Shown: positions 44,618 through 53,247 of the stretch, in pieces
Layout: the number at the start of each line of letters is the position of its first letter
Numbering within the stretch: the first letter of the stretch is position 1
DNA from: Nisaea sp.
Lineage (GTDB): Bacteria; Pseudomonadota; Alphaproteobacteria; Thalassobaculales; Thalassobaculaceae
Length of the DNA: 64,000 nucleotides
Reading direction: 5' to 3'
Assembly: GCF_034670185.1 (NCBI RefSeq)
Contig: NZ_JAXMNY010000006.1
Coordinates: 1-64,000 of the forward strand
Translations under genes and position numbers: made by a program
Notes under the pieces: model-generated
The model's database searches: none
What the model was told of the DNA's origin: nothing
Seen by the model: the letters and a program-made list of their open reading frames with translations, nothing else

Positions 44618-46079
44618 ACGCCGCCCGGCGCGGCTGGAACCTTTGTCGGTTTTGCCTGTCTTCTGCACACTTGAAGGCAAGCCGGTGCTGGTGGCGGGCG
44701 GCACGGACGCTGCCGCCTGGAAAGCAGAGCTGCTGGCCGCCTCCGGCGCCATGGTTACTGTCTTTGCCGAAGATGTCTCCGAAGAGATGCAGGATCTGCT
44801 GGGCGGCGGAGCCGCTTCCGGTGAAATCATGAGAACCGGGCGCGACTGGTGCGAAGCCGATCTCGACGGCATGGCATTCGCTATCTGCGATGCAGGGTCA
44901 AATGCAGAAGCGGCCCGCTTCCATGCGGCGGCTCGTGCGGCAGGTGTCATAGTCAATGTGATCGACAAGCCCGACTATTGTCAGGTCCAGTTCGGCTCCA
45001 TCGTCAATCGCTCTCCTGTGGTCGTCGGCATTTCGACCAGCGGTGCGGCGCCCATCCTCGGCCAGGCCGTGCGCCGCCGGATCGAAACGGTTCTGCCACG
45101 TGCGCTGACTGCATGGGCCGCTCTTGCCGAACGTGTCCGCGACGAGGTGATGGCTCGGTGCACGCCGGGTGCCGGGCGCCGCGCGTTCTGGGAGTGGTTT
45201 GTCGATCACGCATTCTCAGGGACGGTGCCGGACCGGATGTCCGGCAATGCCTCCGGGTTCGTTTCCCGCCTGATTGGTGCCGGTAAAGAGGCACGTCAGG
45301 GCCAGGTCACACTGGTCGGTGCCGGTCCCGGCGCGGCGGATCTGATGACCGTCAAGGCTGTCCGTGTCCTGCAATCGGCGGACGTCATTCTGTTCGACGA
45401 CCTGGTGTCGGATGAGGTGCTTGAGCTGGCCCGGCGCGAGGCAAAGCGCATGTTGGTCGGTAAACGCGGCGGACGAGACTCCTGCCGTCAGGAAGATATC
45501 AACGCGCTGATGGTGAAGCTGGCGGGGCAGGGCAAGCACGTGGTGCGTCTGAAGTCCGGCGATCCGATGATTTTTGGGCGCGCGGGCGAGGAAATCGCGG
45601 AGCTGGAGGGTGCCGGCATTCCGGTGACGGTTGTGCCGGGCGTGACTGCTGGCGTGGCCATGGCCTCGGCGTTCGCGACGTCTCTGACGCATCGTGACCG
45701 GGCGCAATCGGTTCGCTTTGTCACCGGTCATTCACGGGATGGCGGTCTGCCGGAGACACTCGACTGGAAGGGCCTCGCCGACCCGGCAACGACGACGCTG
45801 TTTTACATGGGGGGCCGCATGGGTGGACGAATCTCGTCCCGCCTCCTGGACGCTGGCCTGCCGGGAGAAACACCGGTCGCCGTGGCGCGGGATATCAGTC
45901 GGCCTGCTGAGCTGTGCTGGTTCGGTACTCTGTCGGCGCTTGGGAACGGGATAGACAAGATCGGATTTGATCGTCCGGTGCTGATTGGTGTGGGGGCGGT
46001 CTTTGCCGATGCGGCTGCGCGCGCCGCCGTTGCCAGAGAGAGCGGTGGAGAGCGGGGGGGCGTTAGGGTTTCAGCCTGA
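44592..46079 (+). CDS. cysG: Sirohaem synthase CysG
   Basis: Makes sirohaem for NirB. The 495-residue protein has an N-terminal precorrin-2 dehydrogenase/ferrochelatase domain (about 20-220) and a uroporphyrinogen-III methyltransferase domain (about 235-480: VGAGPGAADLMTVKA near 243, VRLKSGDPMIFGRAGEE near 320, the VVPGVTAGVAMASA region). The dinucleotide-binding loop reads VAGGTDAAAWKA, a degenerate form of the usual GGGxVA. ATG 44592 lies inside the end of nasA (26-bp overlap); a longer frame is read-through. It is the last gene of the operon. Confidence 0.94.
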   Translation: MQDIRKPVERRPARLEPLSVLPVFCTLEGKPVLVAGGTDAAAWKAELLAASGAMVTVFAEDVSEEMQDLLGGGAASGEIMRTGRDWCEADLDGMAFAICDAGSNAEAARFHAAARAAGVIVNVIDKPDYCQVQFGSIVNRSPVVVGISTSGAAPILGQAVRRRIETVLPRALTAWAALAERVRDEVMARCTPGAGRRAFWEWFVDHAFSGTVPDRMSGNASGFVSRLIGAGKEARQGQVTLVGAGPGAADLMTVKAVRVLQSADVILFDDLVSDEVLELARREAKRMLVGKRGGRDSCRQEDINALMVKLAGQGKHVVRLKSGDPMIFGRAGEEIAELEGAGIPVTVVPGVTAGVAMASAFATSLTHRDRAQSVRFVTGHSRDGGLPETLDWKGLADPATTTLFYMGGRMGGRISSRLLDAGLPGETPVAVARDISRPAELCWFGTLSALGNGIDKIGFDRPVLIGVGAVFADAAARAAVARESGGERGGVRVSA

Positions 46080-46099
46080 TTTCTACCGGCCAGGCCTGC

Positions 46100-46714
46100 T
46101 TAAGGATCGTTGCCGTCAAACGGTGTAATCGGGCAGTTCGGCGCTATCGTGCTGAACGTTTCGTCGAGATCTATCCTGATGTGCGCCGACAGCACCTGGT
46201 CTAATCCGCCTCCGTCTGCCGATAGCGGAAGGTCCAGACCGAGGACCTTGATGTGATCGCGTCCGTGTTGCGTAAGAAGGCCGCCGGCAATGCCGATGAA
46301 CGGCGCCTTCGACATCGCTTCGAAATAGCGCCGTTCAGTCTCCCAGCTCTCGGGGCTTTCCGACTGTTTCCCGAGAGTCTCCCCGGTGTAATCGACGCCC
46401 CACCAATCGGCGAGCGTGGTGCCCCAGAGCGTGAAACGGATGTCGATCGGATCACGCTTGATCTTGGCGATGAATATGCGGCCGAGCCAAGCCTCGAAAT
46501 CATTGATTTCGAATGCCTTGCGCGGAGGCAAGCCGCCTCCGTCCGGTCGCCGCTGTTGCCAGGTTTCAACCAGATTGGCGAATGGTCCGAAACTCTGGGA
46601 GCGTGCATCGAGAGGGCAACACCCGTACGACCAGCCGGAGGCAAGCGCGGGCACCTGCGGCCATCTGCCGAGCGGCGATGTTGCTCTAAATTGGGAGTTG
46701 CCTTGATGTATCAA
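46100..46714 (-). CDS. PAS_5-family protein
   Basis: A 204-residue protein of the PAS_5 family common in alphaproteobacteria, often of unknown function. Typical features are the WQQRRPDGGGLPPRKAFEI start of the domain (about 50-70) and IRFTLWGTTLADWWGVDYTGETLG near 93. The first start in frame is a TTG (46714) with no clear ribosome-binding site; the true start may lie further in, as the first 40 residues look unlike the family. It converges on cysG, with a 20-bp gap between stops. Confidence 0.75.
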   Translation of the reverse strand: MIHQGNSQFRATSPLGRWPQVPALASGWSYGCCPLDARSQSFGPFANLVETWQQRRPDGGGLPPRKAFEINDFEAWLGRIFIAKIKRDPIDIRFTLWGTTLADWWGVDYTGETLGKQSESPESWETERRYFEAMSKAPFIGIAGGLLTQHGRDHIKVLGLDLPLSADGGGLDQVLSAHIRIDLDETFSTIAPNCPITPFDGNDP

Positions 46715-47047
46715 AGGTTATCCTTGTGATCGGCCCTGATGCCTGTCTGACGAGATAGTCCCCAAATCGTACCAGACAATGAACTTTAGTCAGAAAACAG
46801 CTCCCCCGTCAGCAGCTTGATTTTCCGAACTGTGGAGTAAGCTCCCGTTATGAGTCTCCACGCTGCGTTTCCAGGCAGGATGAGGCGCTGATGGCCGCAT
46901 CGGAAGACGGGATTCATGATGCAGCCTGCTCGACCCTCTACCGGCACGGCTCGGCCCGGGATGCAAGGCGATCCGGAGCCATCGCAAGCGGGTTGAGCAC
47001 GGGATCTGATCCGGTCTCTAGTAACGTCAGGCTTAAAGGGGACGATT
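46715..47047. other. Intergenic region upstream of the esterase
   Basis: About 330 bp between two divergent genes. A plus-strand frame (46891-47100) runs into the esterase in another frame; I see no homology or ribosome-binding site for it. No repeat, RNA gene or clear promoter stands out. Confidence 0.3.
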
Positions 47048-47989
47048 TTGATTATGGATTATTGTGCCTATCTGGATGCGGAGGTTCTTGGTTTCATTGA
47101 CCGGATGAACGGGTTCTATCCACCGGAATCCCTGAATCTTCCGATGGCGGAGAACCGCAGGATCTATGATCATATGTCCGAGGTTTTCCGGGAGGCGTCG
47201 CCGGAGAATGTAACGTCGCGGAACTTGTCGCTCGACGGCCCTGATGGAGCGCTGCCGGCCCGGCTTTACCAGCGGGAGGACCCGGACGACCGTGCCGTCA
47301 TTCTGTACTTCCATGGTGGCGGCTTTGTTCTCGGCGGCCTGGAAAGTCACGACGATATTTGCGCGGAAACAAGCGCGCGTACCGGGTTTCAGGTGCTTGC
47401 GGTAGATTACCGGCTTGCGCCCGAGCATGCCCACCCAGCTGCTTTCGAGGATGCCTGCATTGCTTTCGAGTGGATAAGCCGGACCGTCGGCAAGCCGGTT
47501 GTGCTGATGGGAGAGTCAGCCGGCGGCAATCTGGCCGCCTGCCTCGCGCATCATGCTCGCAGCTTGCCGCGCCCGCCGATAGGGCAGGTGCTTGTCTATC
47601 CTTCTCTGTGCGGTCCCGGAAATGGCGGCAGTCGTGTCACGCACGCCCATGCGCCATTGTTGGCGGAGGCGGATCTCGATGTCTATCTCCGGCTGCGCAC
47701 CAACGATAATCCGGACTATTCCGACCCGAGGCTCGTTCCCTACGCCGATCCGGACTTTTTGGGACTGCCGCCGACAATTGTCTTCACGGCGGAATGCGAT
47801 CCCCTGTCGTCGGACGGCGATTTCTATTGTGCCCGAATCCGGGATGAGGGCGGGCAAGCCGAGTGGGTCGAGGAAAAGGGCCTCGTCCATGGATACTTTC
47901 GTGGACGCACGCAATCTGCTCGCGCCCGCGCCTCTTTCGAGCGAGTGATGGGAGCGATCATTGGGATGCTACCGGATATGGCGGACTGA
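47048..47989 (+). CDS. Alpha/beta-hydrolase esterase (HSL family)
   Basis: Predicted carboxylesterase or lipase of the hormone-sensitive-lipase family, about 313 residues. It shows the oxyanion-hole HGGGF near residue 95, the nucleophile in GESAGG near 158, an Asp in the TAECDPLSSDGD segment near 245 and the His of LVHGYFRG near 278. The start is either TTG 47048 (six bases after AAAGGGG) or ATG 47054 (twelve bases after); the TTG has better spacing. The substrate is unknown. A LIV-type operon follows with its own promoter. Confidence 0.88.
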   Translation: MIMDYCAYLDAEVLGFIDRMNGFYPPESLNLPMAENRRIYDHMSEVFREASPENVTSRNLSLDGPDGALPARLYQREDPDDRAVILYFHGGGFVLGGLESHDDICAETSARTGFQVLAVDYRLAPEHAHPAAFEDACIAFEWISRTVGKPVVLMGESAGGNLAACLAHHARSLPRPPIGQVLVYPSLCGPGNGGSRVTHAHAPLLAEADLDVYLRLRTNDNPDYSDPRLVPYADPDFLGLPPTIVFTAECDPLSSDGDFYCARIRDEGGQAEWVEEKGLVHGYFRGRTQSARARASFERVMGAIIGMLPDMAD

Positions 47990-48041
47990 GAATCATACCC
48001 TGACAGGGTAGTAGATTCTCTCCGGAGTAAAGCGCTTGCCG

Positions 48042-48069
48042 TTGCCGGGCACGTGGTGATTTGTATAGT
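48042..48069 (+). promoter_or_regulatory. Candidate sigma-70 promoter of the second liv operon
   Basis: TTGCCG (48042-48047) and TATAGT (48064-48069, five of six consensus bases) are 16 bases apart. A start near 48076 gives a leader of about 34 nt before the binding-protein ATG. Confidence 0.5.
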
Positions 48070-48109
48070 GTTCAGAATCACGAAACGAAACCTTATAGAG
48101 GAAGCGACC

Positions 48110-49297
48110 ATGAAACGATTTCTACCGTTGTTGTGTGCGGCGGTAATGTCGACGACAGCTGCTCATGCGCAAGACGCCGTCAAAATCGGAATGCTGCAGG
48201 GCTTTACGGGCCCAACGGAATCACTGGTCAAGCCGATGGCGCTTGGTGGTGAAATGGCCATCCAGGAAGTGTCCGACAGTGGCGCATTCCTCGGCGGTAA
48301 GAAGGTTGTGTCCGTCCGTGGCGACAGCACTTGCGTCGATGCGGCTGCAGCGACGGCTGCTGCCGATCGCCTGATCACGTCCGAGGGGGTTGCTGGTATC
48401 GTCGGCGCGACCTGTTCCGGCGCGACCACTGCGGTCCTCAACAATGTCGCCCGCCCGAACGGCATGGTGATGATTTCCCCGTCGGCTACTTCGCCGGCTT
48501 TGAGCACCATTGAGGATGATGGTCTCTTTTTCCGCACCGCTCCGTCCGACGCCCGTCAGGGCCAGATCATCGGCAGTGTTCTTGTCGCGCAGGGCATCAA
48601 GTCTGCTGCTCTGACCTACACCAACAATGATTACGGTAAGGGCTTGGCTGACTCGATCCAGTCCGCTTTCGAAGCCAAGGGCGGCAAGATCACCGCCGTT
48701 GCCGCGCACGAAGACGGCAAAGCCGATTACTCCGCTGAAGTCGCAACGCTCGCGGCCGCTGGCGGCGATATCCTGATTGTTGCAGGTTATCTCGACCAAG
48801 GCGGCAAGGGCATGATCCAGGCTGCTCTCGACACCGGTGCCTTCGACCGGTTCGTCCTGCCCGACGGCATGGTCGGTGAAGCGCTGACCGATCATTTCGG
48901 CGCCGATCTCGACGGTTCCATCGGCACCAATCCGGGCACCGATAGCCCGGGCGCGGCGCTGCTGGCAAAGCTGGCCGAAGGCAAAGGCTTCAAGGGCGAC
49001 GATCCGTATGTTCCGGAAGCTTATGACGCGTCCGCCATTCTTCTGCTGGCCATGCAATCCGCAGGCAGCACCGATCCGGCAGCCTACAAGAGCCATATCG
49101 AGAAGGTGTCGAATGCTCCCGGCGAGAAGATCTTCCCGGGTGAACTCGCGAAAGCACTCAAGATTCTTGCCGATGGCGGCGACATCGACTATGTCGGCGG
49201 CACCGCGCTTGAGTTGATCGCGCCGGGCGAGTCCGCGGGCAGCTTCCGCGAGACCACGGTTGCTGACGGTAAATGGAAAACCGTCGGTTATCACTGA
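48110..49297 (+). CDS. Branched-chain-type ABC substrate-binding protein, LivK-like
   Basis: Periplasmic binding protein, 395 residues, with a Sec signal peptide (MKRFLPLLCAAVMS, cleavage after AHA near residue 20). The mature protein has the LivK-type fold: IGMLQGFTGPTESLVKPMALG, then the VGATCSGATTAVLNNVARPNGMVMISPSATSP region (key SGAT near 105), and YTNNDYGKGLADS near 175. ATG 48110 has AGAGGA upstream; a longer frame from 48053 precedes the signal peptide. The ligand may be an amino acid or amide but cannot be fixed. Confidence 0.92.
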   Translation: MKRFLPLLCAAVMSTTAAHAQDAVKIGMLQGFTGPTESLVKPMALGGEMAIQEVSDSGAFLGGKKVVSVRGDSTCVDAAAATAAADRLITSEGVAGIVGATCSGATTAVLNNVARPNGMVMISPSATSPALSTIEDDGLFFRTAPSDARQGQIIGSVLVAQGIKSAALTYTNNDYGKGLADSIQSAFEAKGGKITAVAAHEDGKADYSAEVATLAAAGGDILIVAGYLDQGGKGMIQAALDTGAFDRFVLPDGMVGEALTDHFGADLDGSIGTNPGTDSPGAALLAKLAEGKGFKGDDPYVPEAYDASAILLLAMQSAGSTDPAAYKSHIEKVSNAPGEKIFPGELAKALKILADGGDIDYVGGTALELIAPGESAGSFRETTVADGKWKTVGYH

Positions 49298-49322
49298 TCG
49301 GTCAGGCAGAGACTTTATTGGG

Positions 49323-49350
49323 AAACGGTCGGGCGTCAGCCTGACCGTTT
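49323..49350 (+). promoter_or_regulatory. Stem-loop between livK-like gene and livG
   Basis: An 11-bp stem (49323-49333 with 49340-49350, one G-T pair) with a six-base loop, 25 nt after the binding-protein stop. Only three T residues close the stem, so strong termination is unlikely. It fits a 3' stabiliser or partial terminator lowering expression of the membrane complex. Confidence 0.65.
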
Positions 49351-49369
49351 CGCCTATATGGACTGAAAA

Positions 49370-50152
49370 ATGATCCGAGTTGAAAACGTCACCAAGCGAT
49401 TTGGTGGCATCCACGCCGTCAACGGCGTGTCGCTGGAAATCCAGCAAGGCTCCATCACCGGGCTTATCGGTCCGAACGGGGCAGGGAAGACGACGCTCTT
49501 CAACATCATCGCCGGCGCTTTTCCGCCTACGTCGGGGAAGATTTTTCTCGACGGTGAGGATGTGACCGAACTGGAGCCGCACGAGCTGTTCCACAAGGGA
49601 CTGCTGCGTACCTTCCAGATCGCTCACGAGTTTTCCAGCCTGACCGTGCTGGAGAACCTGATGGTGGTCCCGGGCGACCAGTCCGGTGAGGATTTGCGGC
49701 ATGCCTGGTTCAATTTCGCCGCGGTGCGCGAGACCGAGCAAAAGGTCCGCGAGCGCGCCCGCGACGTAATCGAATTCCTGGAAATCCAGCATCTCGAAAA
49801 TGAGCTGGCCGGTAATCTTTCCGGTGGTCAGAAGAAGCTGCTCGAACTCGGCCGCACCATGATGGTCGATGCCAAGATCGTGTTTCTTGACGAGGTTGGC
49901 GCTGGCGTGAACCGCACGCTGCTGCAAACCATCTCACGCTCGATCCAGCGTCTGAACAAGGAGCGCGGCTACACTTTCTGCCTGATCGAGCATGATATGG
50001 ATTTCATCGCTCGGCTTTGCGATCCGGTCATCGTCATGGCTGAGGGCAAGCTGCTCACGGAAGGCACCGTCGATCAGGTGATGAACAACGAAGAAGTTAT
50101 CGAGGCCTATCTCGGGACCGGCCGCAAACACAAGCGGGTGTCGGAACAATGA
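49370..50152 (+). CDS. livG: Branched-chain-type ABC ATPase, LivG family
   Basis: A 260-residue ATPase of the second LIV-type importer: Walker A GPNGAGKTT near residue 37, Q-loop TFQIAHEF, signature NLSGGQKKLLELGRTMM near 150 and Walker B IVFLDEVGAGVN, in which the usual Pro after the catalytic Glu is Val. It is coupled to livF by a four-base overlap. In this operon the ATPase genes come before the permeases, unlike the operon at 26087. Confidence 0.93.
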   Translation: MIRVENVTKRFGGIHAVNGVSLEIQQGSITGLIGPNGAGKTTLFNIIAGAFPPTSGKIFLDGEDVTELEPHELFHKGLLRTFQIAHEFSSLTVLENLMVVPGDQSGEDLRHAWFNFAAVRETEQKVRERARDVIEFLEIQHLENELAGNLSGGQKKLLELGRTMMVDAKIVFLDEVGAGVNRTLLQTISRSIQRLNKERGYTFCLIEHDMDFIARLCDPVIVMAEGKLLTEGTVDQVMNNEEVIEAYLGTGRKHKRVSEQ

Positions 50153-50853
50153 GTTTTCTTTCCGCAACCGGCATGACCGGCGGCTATGGCGGGGCCGATA
50201 TCCTGACAGACTGTGAATTGCGCGTGGAACGCGGCGAAGTCGCCGTCGTTGTCGGCCCGAACGGGGCTGGCAAGTCGACAGCGATGAAGGCGGTGTTCGG
50301 CATGTTGAACCTGCGCGAGGGCAGCGTTGTCTTCGACGGGGAAGATATTACCTCCATGGCCCCGCAGGAGCGGGTGCGTCACGGCATGGGGTTCGTGCCG
50401 CAGAACCGGAATGTTTTCGTCTCGCTCACCGTCGAGGAAAACCTCGAAATGGGCGCCTTCATCCGCGAGGACGACATTTCGGAGTCCAAGGAGCAGGTAT
50501 TCTCCCTGTTCCCGATTCTGGCCGAGAAGCGCAATCAGCCGGCGGGCGAGCTTTCCGGTGGACAGCGCCAGCAGGTCGCGGTCGGCCGCGCGCTGATGAC
50601 CAAACCCAAACTGCTGATGCTGGATGAGCCGACGGCCGGTGTCTCACCGATAGTGATGGACGAGTTGTTCGACAAGATCGTCGAGATCGCGCGCACAGGT
50701 ATAGCCATTCTGATGGTCGAGCAGAACGCACGCCAGGCGCTGGAGATCGCCGATCACGGCTTTGTCCTCGTGCAGGGCACCAACCGCTTCACCGATACCG
50801 GCGAGGCCCTTCTGGCGAACGAGGAAGTTCGCCGTTCTTTCCTCGGGGGCTGA
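50149..50853 (+). CDS. livF: Branched-chain-type ABC ATPase, LivF family
   Basis: A 234-residue ATPase with Walker A GPNGAGKST near residue 36, LSGGQRQQVAVGRAL near 133, Walker B LLMLDEPTAGVSP near 155, and the family's VEQNARQAL segment. It is the intact paralogue of the relic at 10854. livH begins just one base after its stop. Confidence 0.93.
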   Translation: MSFLSATGMTGGYGGADILTDCELRVERGEVAVVVGPNGAGKSTAMKAVFGMLNLREGSVVFDGEDITSMAPQERVRHGMGFVPQNRNVFVSLTVEENLEMGAFIREDDISESKEQVFSLFPILAEKRNQPAGELSGGQRQQVAVGRALMTKPKLLMLDEPTAGVSPIVMDELFDKIVEIARTGIAILMVEQNARQALEIADHGFVLVQGTNRFTDTGEALLANEEVRRSFLGG

Positions 50854-50854
50854 G

Positions 50855-51865
50855 ATGGATATCGCCAACGCATTCGCTCTGCTCAGCAATTTCGTCCTCG
50901 TCCCGGCGCTCGCCTATGGCGCCCAGCTCGCGCTCGGTGCGCTCGGGGTCACGATCATTTTCGGCATCCTGCGCTTCGCCAATTTTGCGCATGGCGAGAT
51001 GATGTCCTTTGGCGCCATGGCGGCGATCCTCGCCACCTGGTTCCTGCAATCGCAAGGGGTCAGTATCGCGCCATTGCCAACGGCACTTCTGGCTCTTCCG
51101 ATCGGCATTCTCGCCGCCATTGGCATGGCGTGTCTGACGGATCGTTTCGTCTTCCGCTTCTACCGCCGCAAGCGGTCGAACCCGATCGTTTTCGCCATCG
51201 TGTCGGTGGGCGTCATGTTCGTGATGGCGGGGCTGATCCGTATCATCATCGGCCCGGACGACCAGAGTTTCGCGGACGGCGCCCGGTTCCTGGTCACCGT
51301 CCGGGAATTCAAGGCGGCCACCGGCCTTGATCAGGGCATTGCCATCAAGCAAAGCCAGGTGATCACCGTGGTGGTCGCGCTGATCGTCGTCGCCTTCCTG
51401 TTCTGGTTCCTGCAAAGGACGCGTTGGGGCAAGGCCATGCGGGCATATTCCGATGATGAGGATCTGGCGCTGCTCTCCGGTATCGATCCGGAGAAGGTGG
51501 TTCTGATTGCCTGGATCATTGCGGCCGCCCTCGCGGCCATTGCCGGCACGCTTTACGGTCTCGACAAGACCTACAAGCCTTTCATCTTCCTGCAGATCCT
51601 GCTGCCGATTTTCGCCGCGACCATTCTGGGTGGTATCGGCCAGCCGGTGGGGGCGGTGCTTGGGGGCTTCATCATCGCTTTCTCGGAAGTGATGGTGACC
51701 TATGCCTTCAAGCGCTTCCTGGCCTATCTCGGCCCGGGCGGCTGGGTACCGGACGGGCTCGTCCAGCTGCTTTCCACCGATTACAAATTCGCGGTGTCCT
51801 TCGTCATCCTGGTGGCTGTTCTGCTGGTCAGACCGACGGGCATCATTCGAGGAAAAGTCATATGA
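50855..51865 (+). CDS. livH: Branched-chain-type ABC permease, LivH family
   Basis: A 336-residue inner-membrane permease with eight or more helices. Family features are GALGVTIIFGILRFANFAHGEMMSFG near 30-55, a loop with KRSNPIVFAIVSVG, and ILGGIGQPVGAVLGGFIIAF near 257. ATG 50855 is used; an upstream frame from 50762 is read-through of livF. It shares a four-base ATGA overlap with livM. Confidence 0.93.
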   Translation: MDIANAFALLSNFVLVPALAYGAQLALGALGVTIIFGILRFANFAHGEMMSFGAMAAILATWFLQSQGVSIAPLPTALLALPIGILAAIGMACLTDRFVFRFYRRKRSNPIVFAIVSVGVMFVMAGLIRIIIGPDDQSFADGARFLVTVREFKAATGLDQGIAIKQSQVITVVVALIVVAFLFWFLQRTRWGKAMRAYSDDEDLALLSGIDPEKVVLIAWIIAAALAAIAGTLYGLDKTYKPFIFLQILLPIFAATILGGIGQPVGAVLGGFIIAFSEVMVTYAFKRFLAYLGPGGWVPDGLVQLLSTDYKFAVSFVILVAVLLVRPTGIIRGKVI

Positions 51866-53160
51866 CGAAGAAGGTCGCCCTTTATTACAGCCTGATGGGC
51901 CTGGTACTGATCGCAGTCGGCTTTTTCCAGAGCTGGAACGTTGCGTTCGGCATTCTGAATCTGTGTCTGATCTCGGCGATCATGGCGCTCGGCGTGAACA
52001 TGCAGTGGGGTTATGCCGGCCTGTTCAATGTCGGCATCATGGGCTTCACCGCTCTTGGCGCGCTTGCCGCCGTGCTGATTTCCATGGCGCCTGTGCAGGA
52101 GGCGTGGGAGGTCGCGGGCGGTGACCTTTTCCTGTCGTTGTTGTCTCTTGTGGGAACCGTCGTCGCCATCATGCTCGCCCGTCGTGCCGTTCCACGGGGA
52201 TTACGCCCATATGTGGTGGTTCTTCTGCTTATCCCCGGTTATTTCCTGACGATGCATTTCTTTGGTCCGGCGACGGAGCGGATCGAAGCGATTGATCCCG
52301 CACTGACCGGTTATCTCGGAGGCCTCGGCTTGCCGGTCCTGCTGGCATGGCCTGTCGGCGGTCTTGTGGCGGCCGGCGCGGGCTGGCTGATCGGGAAGAT
52401 TTCTCTCGGCCTGCGCGCAGATTATCTGGCGATCGCAACCCTCGGCATTTCAGAGATCATCATCGCCATTATCAAATATGAGGAATGGCTCTCGCGCGGG
52501 GTGAAAAACGTGACCGGCATTCCGCGCCCAGTGCCCTACGAGGTGGATCTTGTCGAGGCGGACTGGTTCATCTCCTTCGCCTCCTCGCTTGGGGTGAGCG
52601 ACACGTCGGAAGCAGCCGGTGTGTTCGTGAAGATCTGTTATGCCCTGCTCTTCATTGCCGTTCTGGCCATCATCATGTGGCTGGCCGAGCGGGCCTTGCA
52701 ATCGCCCTGGGGACGGATGATGCGGGCGATCCGCGACAACCGGGACGCGGCGGCGGCCATGGGCAAGGATGTGAAGGCCCGGCATCTGCAGGTCTTCGTG
52801 CTCGGCTGCGCCGTCTGCGGTGTTGCCGGTGCCATGCTGGCGACCCTCGACGGCCAGTTGACGCCGACCAGCTATATTCCGCTGCGGTACACCTTCCTGA
52901 TCTGGGTGATGGTGATCCTGGGTGGGTCCGGCAACAACTGGGGCGCGGTGCTCGGCGGGTTCGTGATCTGGTTCCTGTGGATCCAGGCGGAGCCGCTTGG
53001 AAGCTGGGTCATGAACGTCCTGACCGCACCGATGCCGGAAGGGTCTGCCCTGGCAGAGCATCTCGTCGCCGGTTCCGTCTATATGCGCTACCTGCTGATG
53101 GGCGCGATTTTGTTGCTGGTCATGCGCTTTGCGCCGAAAGGCCTGATTCCCGAGAAGTAG
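51862..53160 (+). CDS. livM: Branched-chain-type ABC permease, LivM family
   Basis: A 432-residue permease, about 100 residues longer than the LivM at 28383. The extra length lies mainly in the middle (about residues 75-170), where two additional hydrophobic segments are present (VGTVVAIMLARRA and YVVVLLLIPGYFLTMHFFG regions). The family core is seen in ALGVNMQWGYAGLFNVGIMGF near 42, IRDNRDAAAAMGKDV near 293 and GGSGNNWGAVLGGFVIW near 353. It is the last gene of its operon, closed by a hairpin. Confidence 0.92.
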   Translation: MTKKVALYYSLMGLVLIAVGFFQSWNVAFGILNLCLISAIMALGVNMQWGYAGLFNVGIMGFTALGALAAVLISMAPVQEAWEVAGGDLFLSLLSLVGTVVAIMLARRAVPRGLRPYVVVLLLIPGYFLTMHFFGPATERIEAIDPALTGYLGGLGLPVLLAWPVGGLVAAGAGWLIGKISLGLRADYLAIATLGISEIIIAIIKYEEWLSRGVKNVTGIPRPVPYEVDLVEADWFISFASSLGVSDTSEAAGVFVKICYALLFIAVLAIIMWLAERALQSPWGRMMRAIRDNRDAAAAMGKDVKARHLQVFVLGCAVCGVAGAMLATLDGQLTPTSYIPLRYTFLIWVMVILGGSGNNWGAVLGGFVIWFLWIQAEPLGSWVMNVLTAPMPEGSALAEHLVAGSVYMRYLLMGAILLLVMRFAPKGLIPEK

Positions 53161-53197
53161 GAACGCCGGGGCGGATCACCGCCCAATCAGATCTCAA

Positions 53198-53224
53198 AGA
53201 GCGGAGGCCTTGCGCCTCCGCTCT
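53198..53224. terminator. Hairpin between convergent livM and flavin dehydrogenase
   Basis: A perfect 11-bp stem (53198-53208 with 53214-53224) with a five-base loop lies between the two stops (53160 and 53248). Each side is followed by only three consecutive T residues, so it may act as a modest bidirectional terminator. Confidence 0.6.
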
Positions 53225-53247
53225 GTCGTTTGAGGGGTGGAGATCTG

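Noticed and set aside
48221..49927. A 568-codon minus-strand frame opposite livK-like and livG genes
   Set aside because: It spans two genes and a hairpin on the other strand, and shows no domain.
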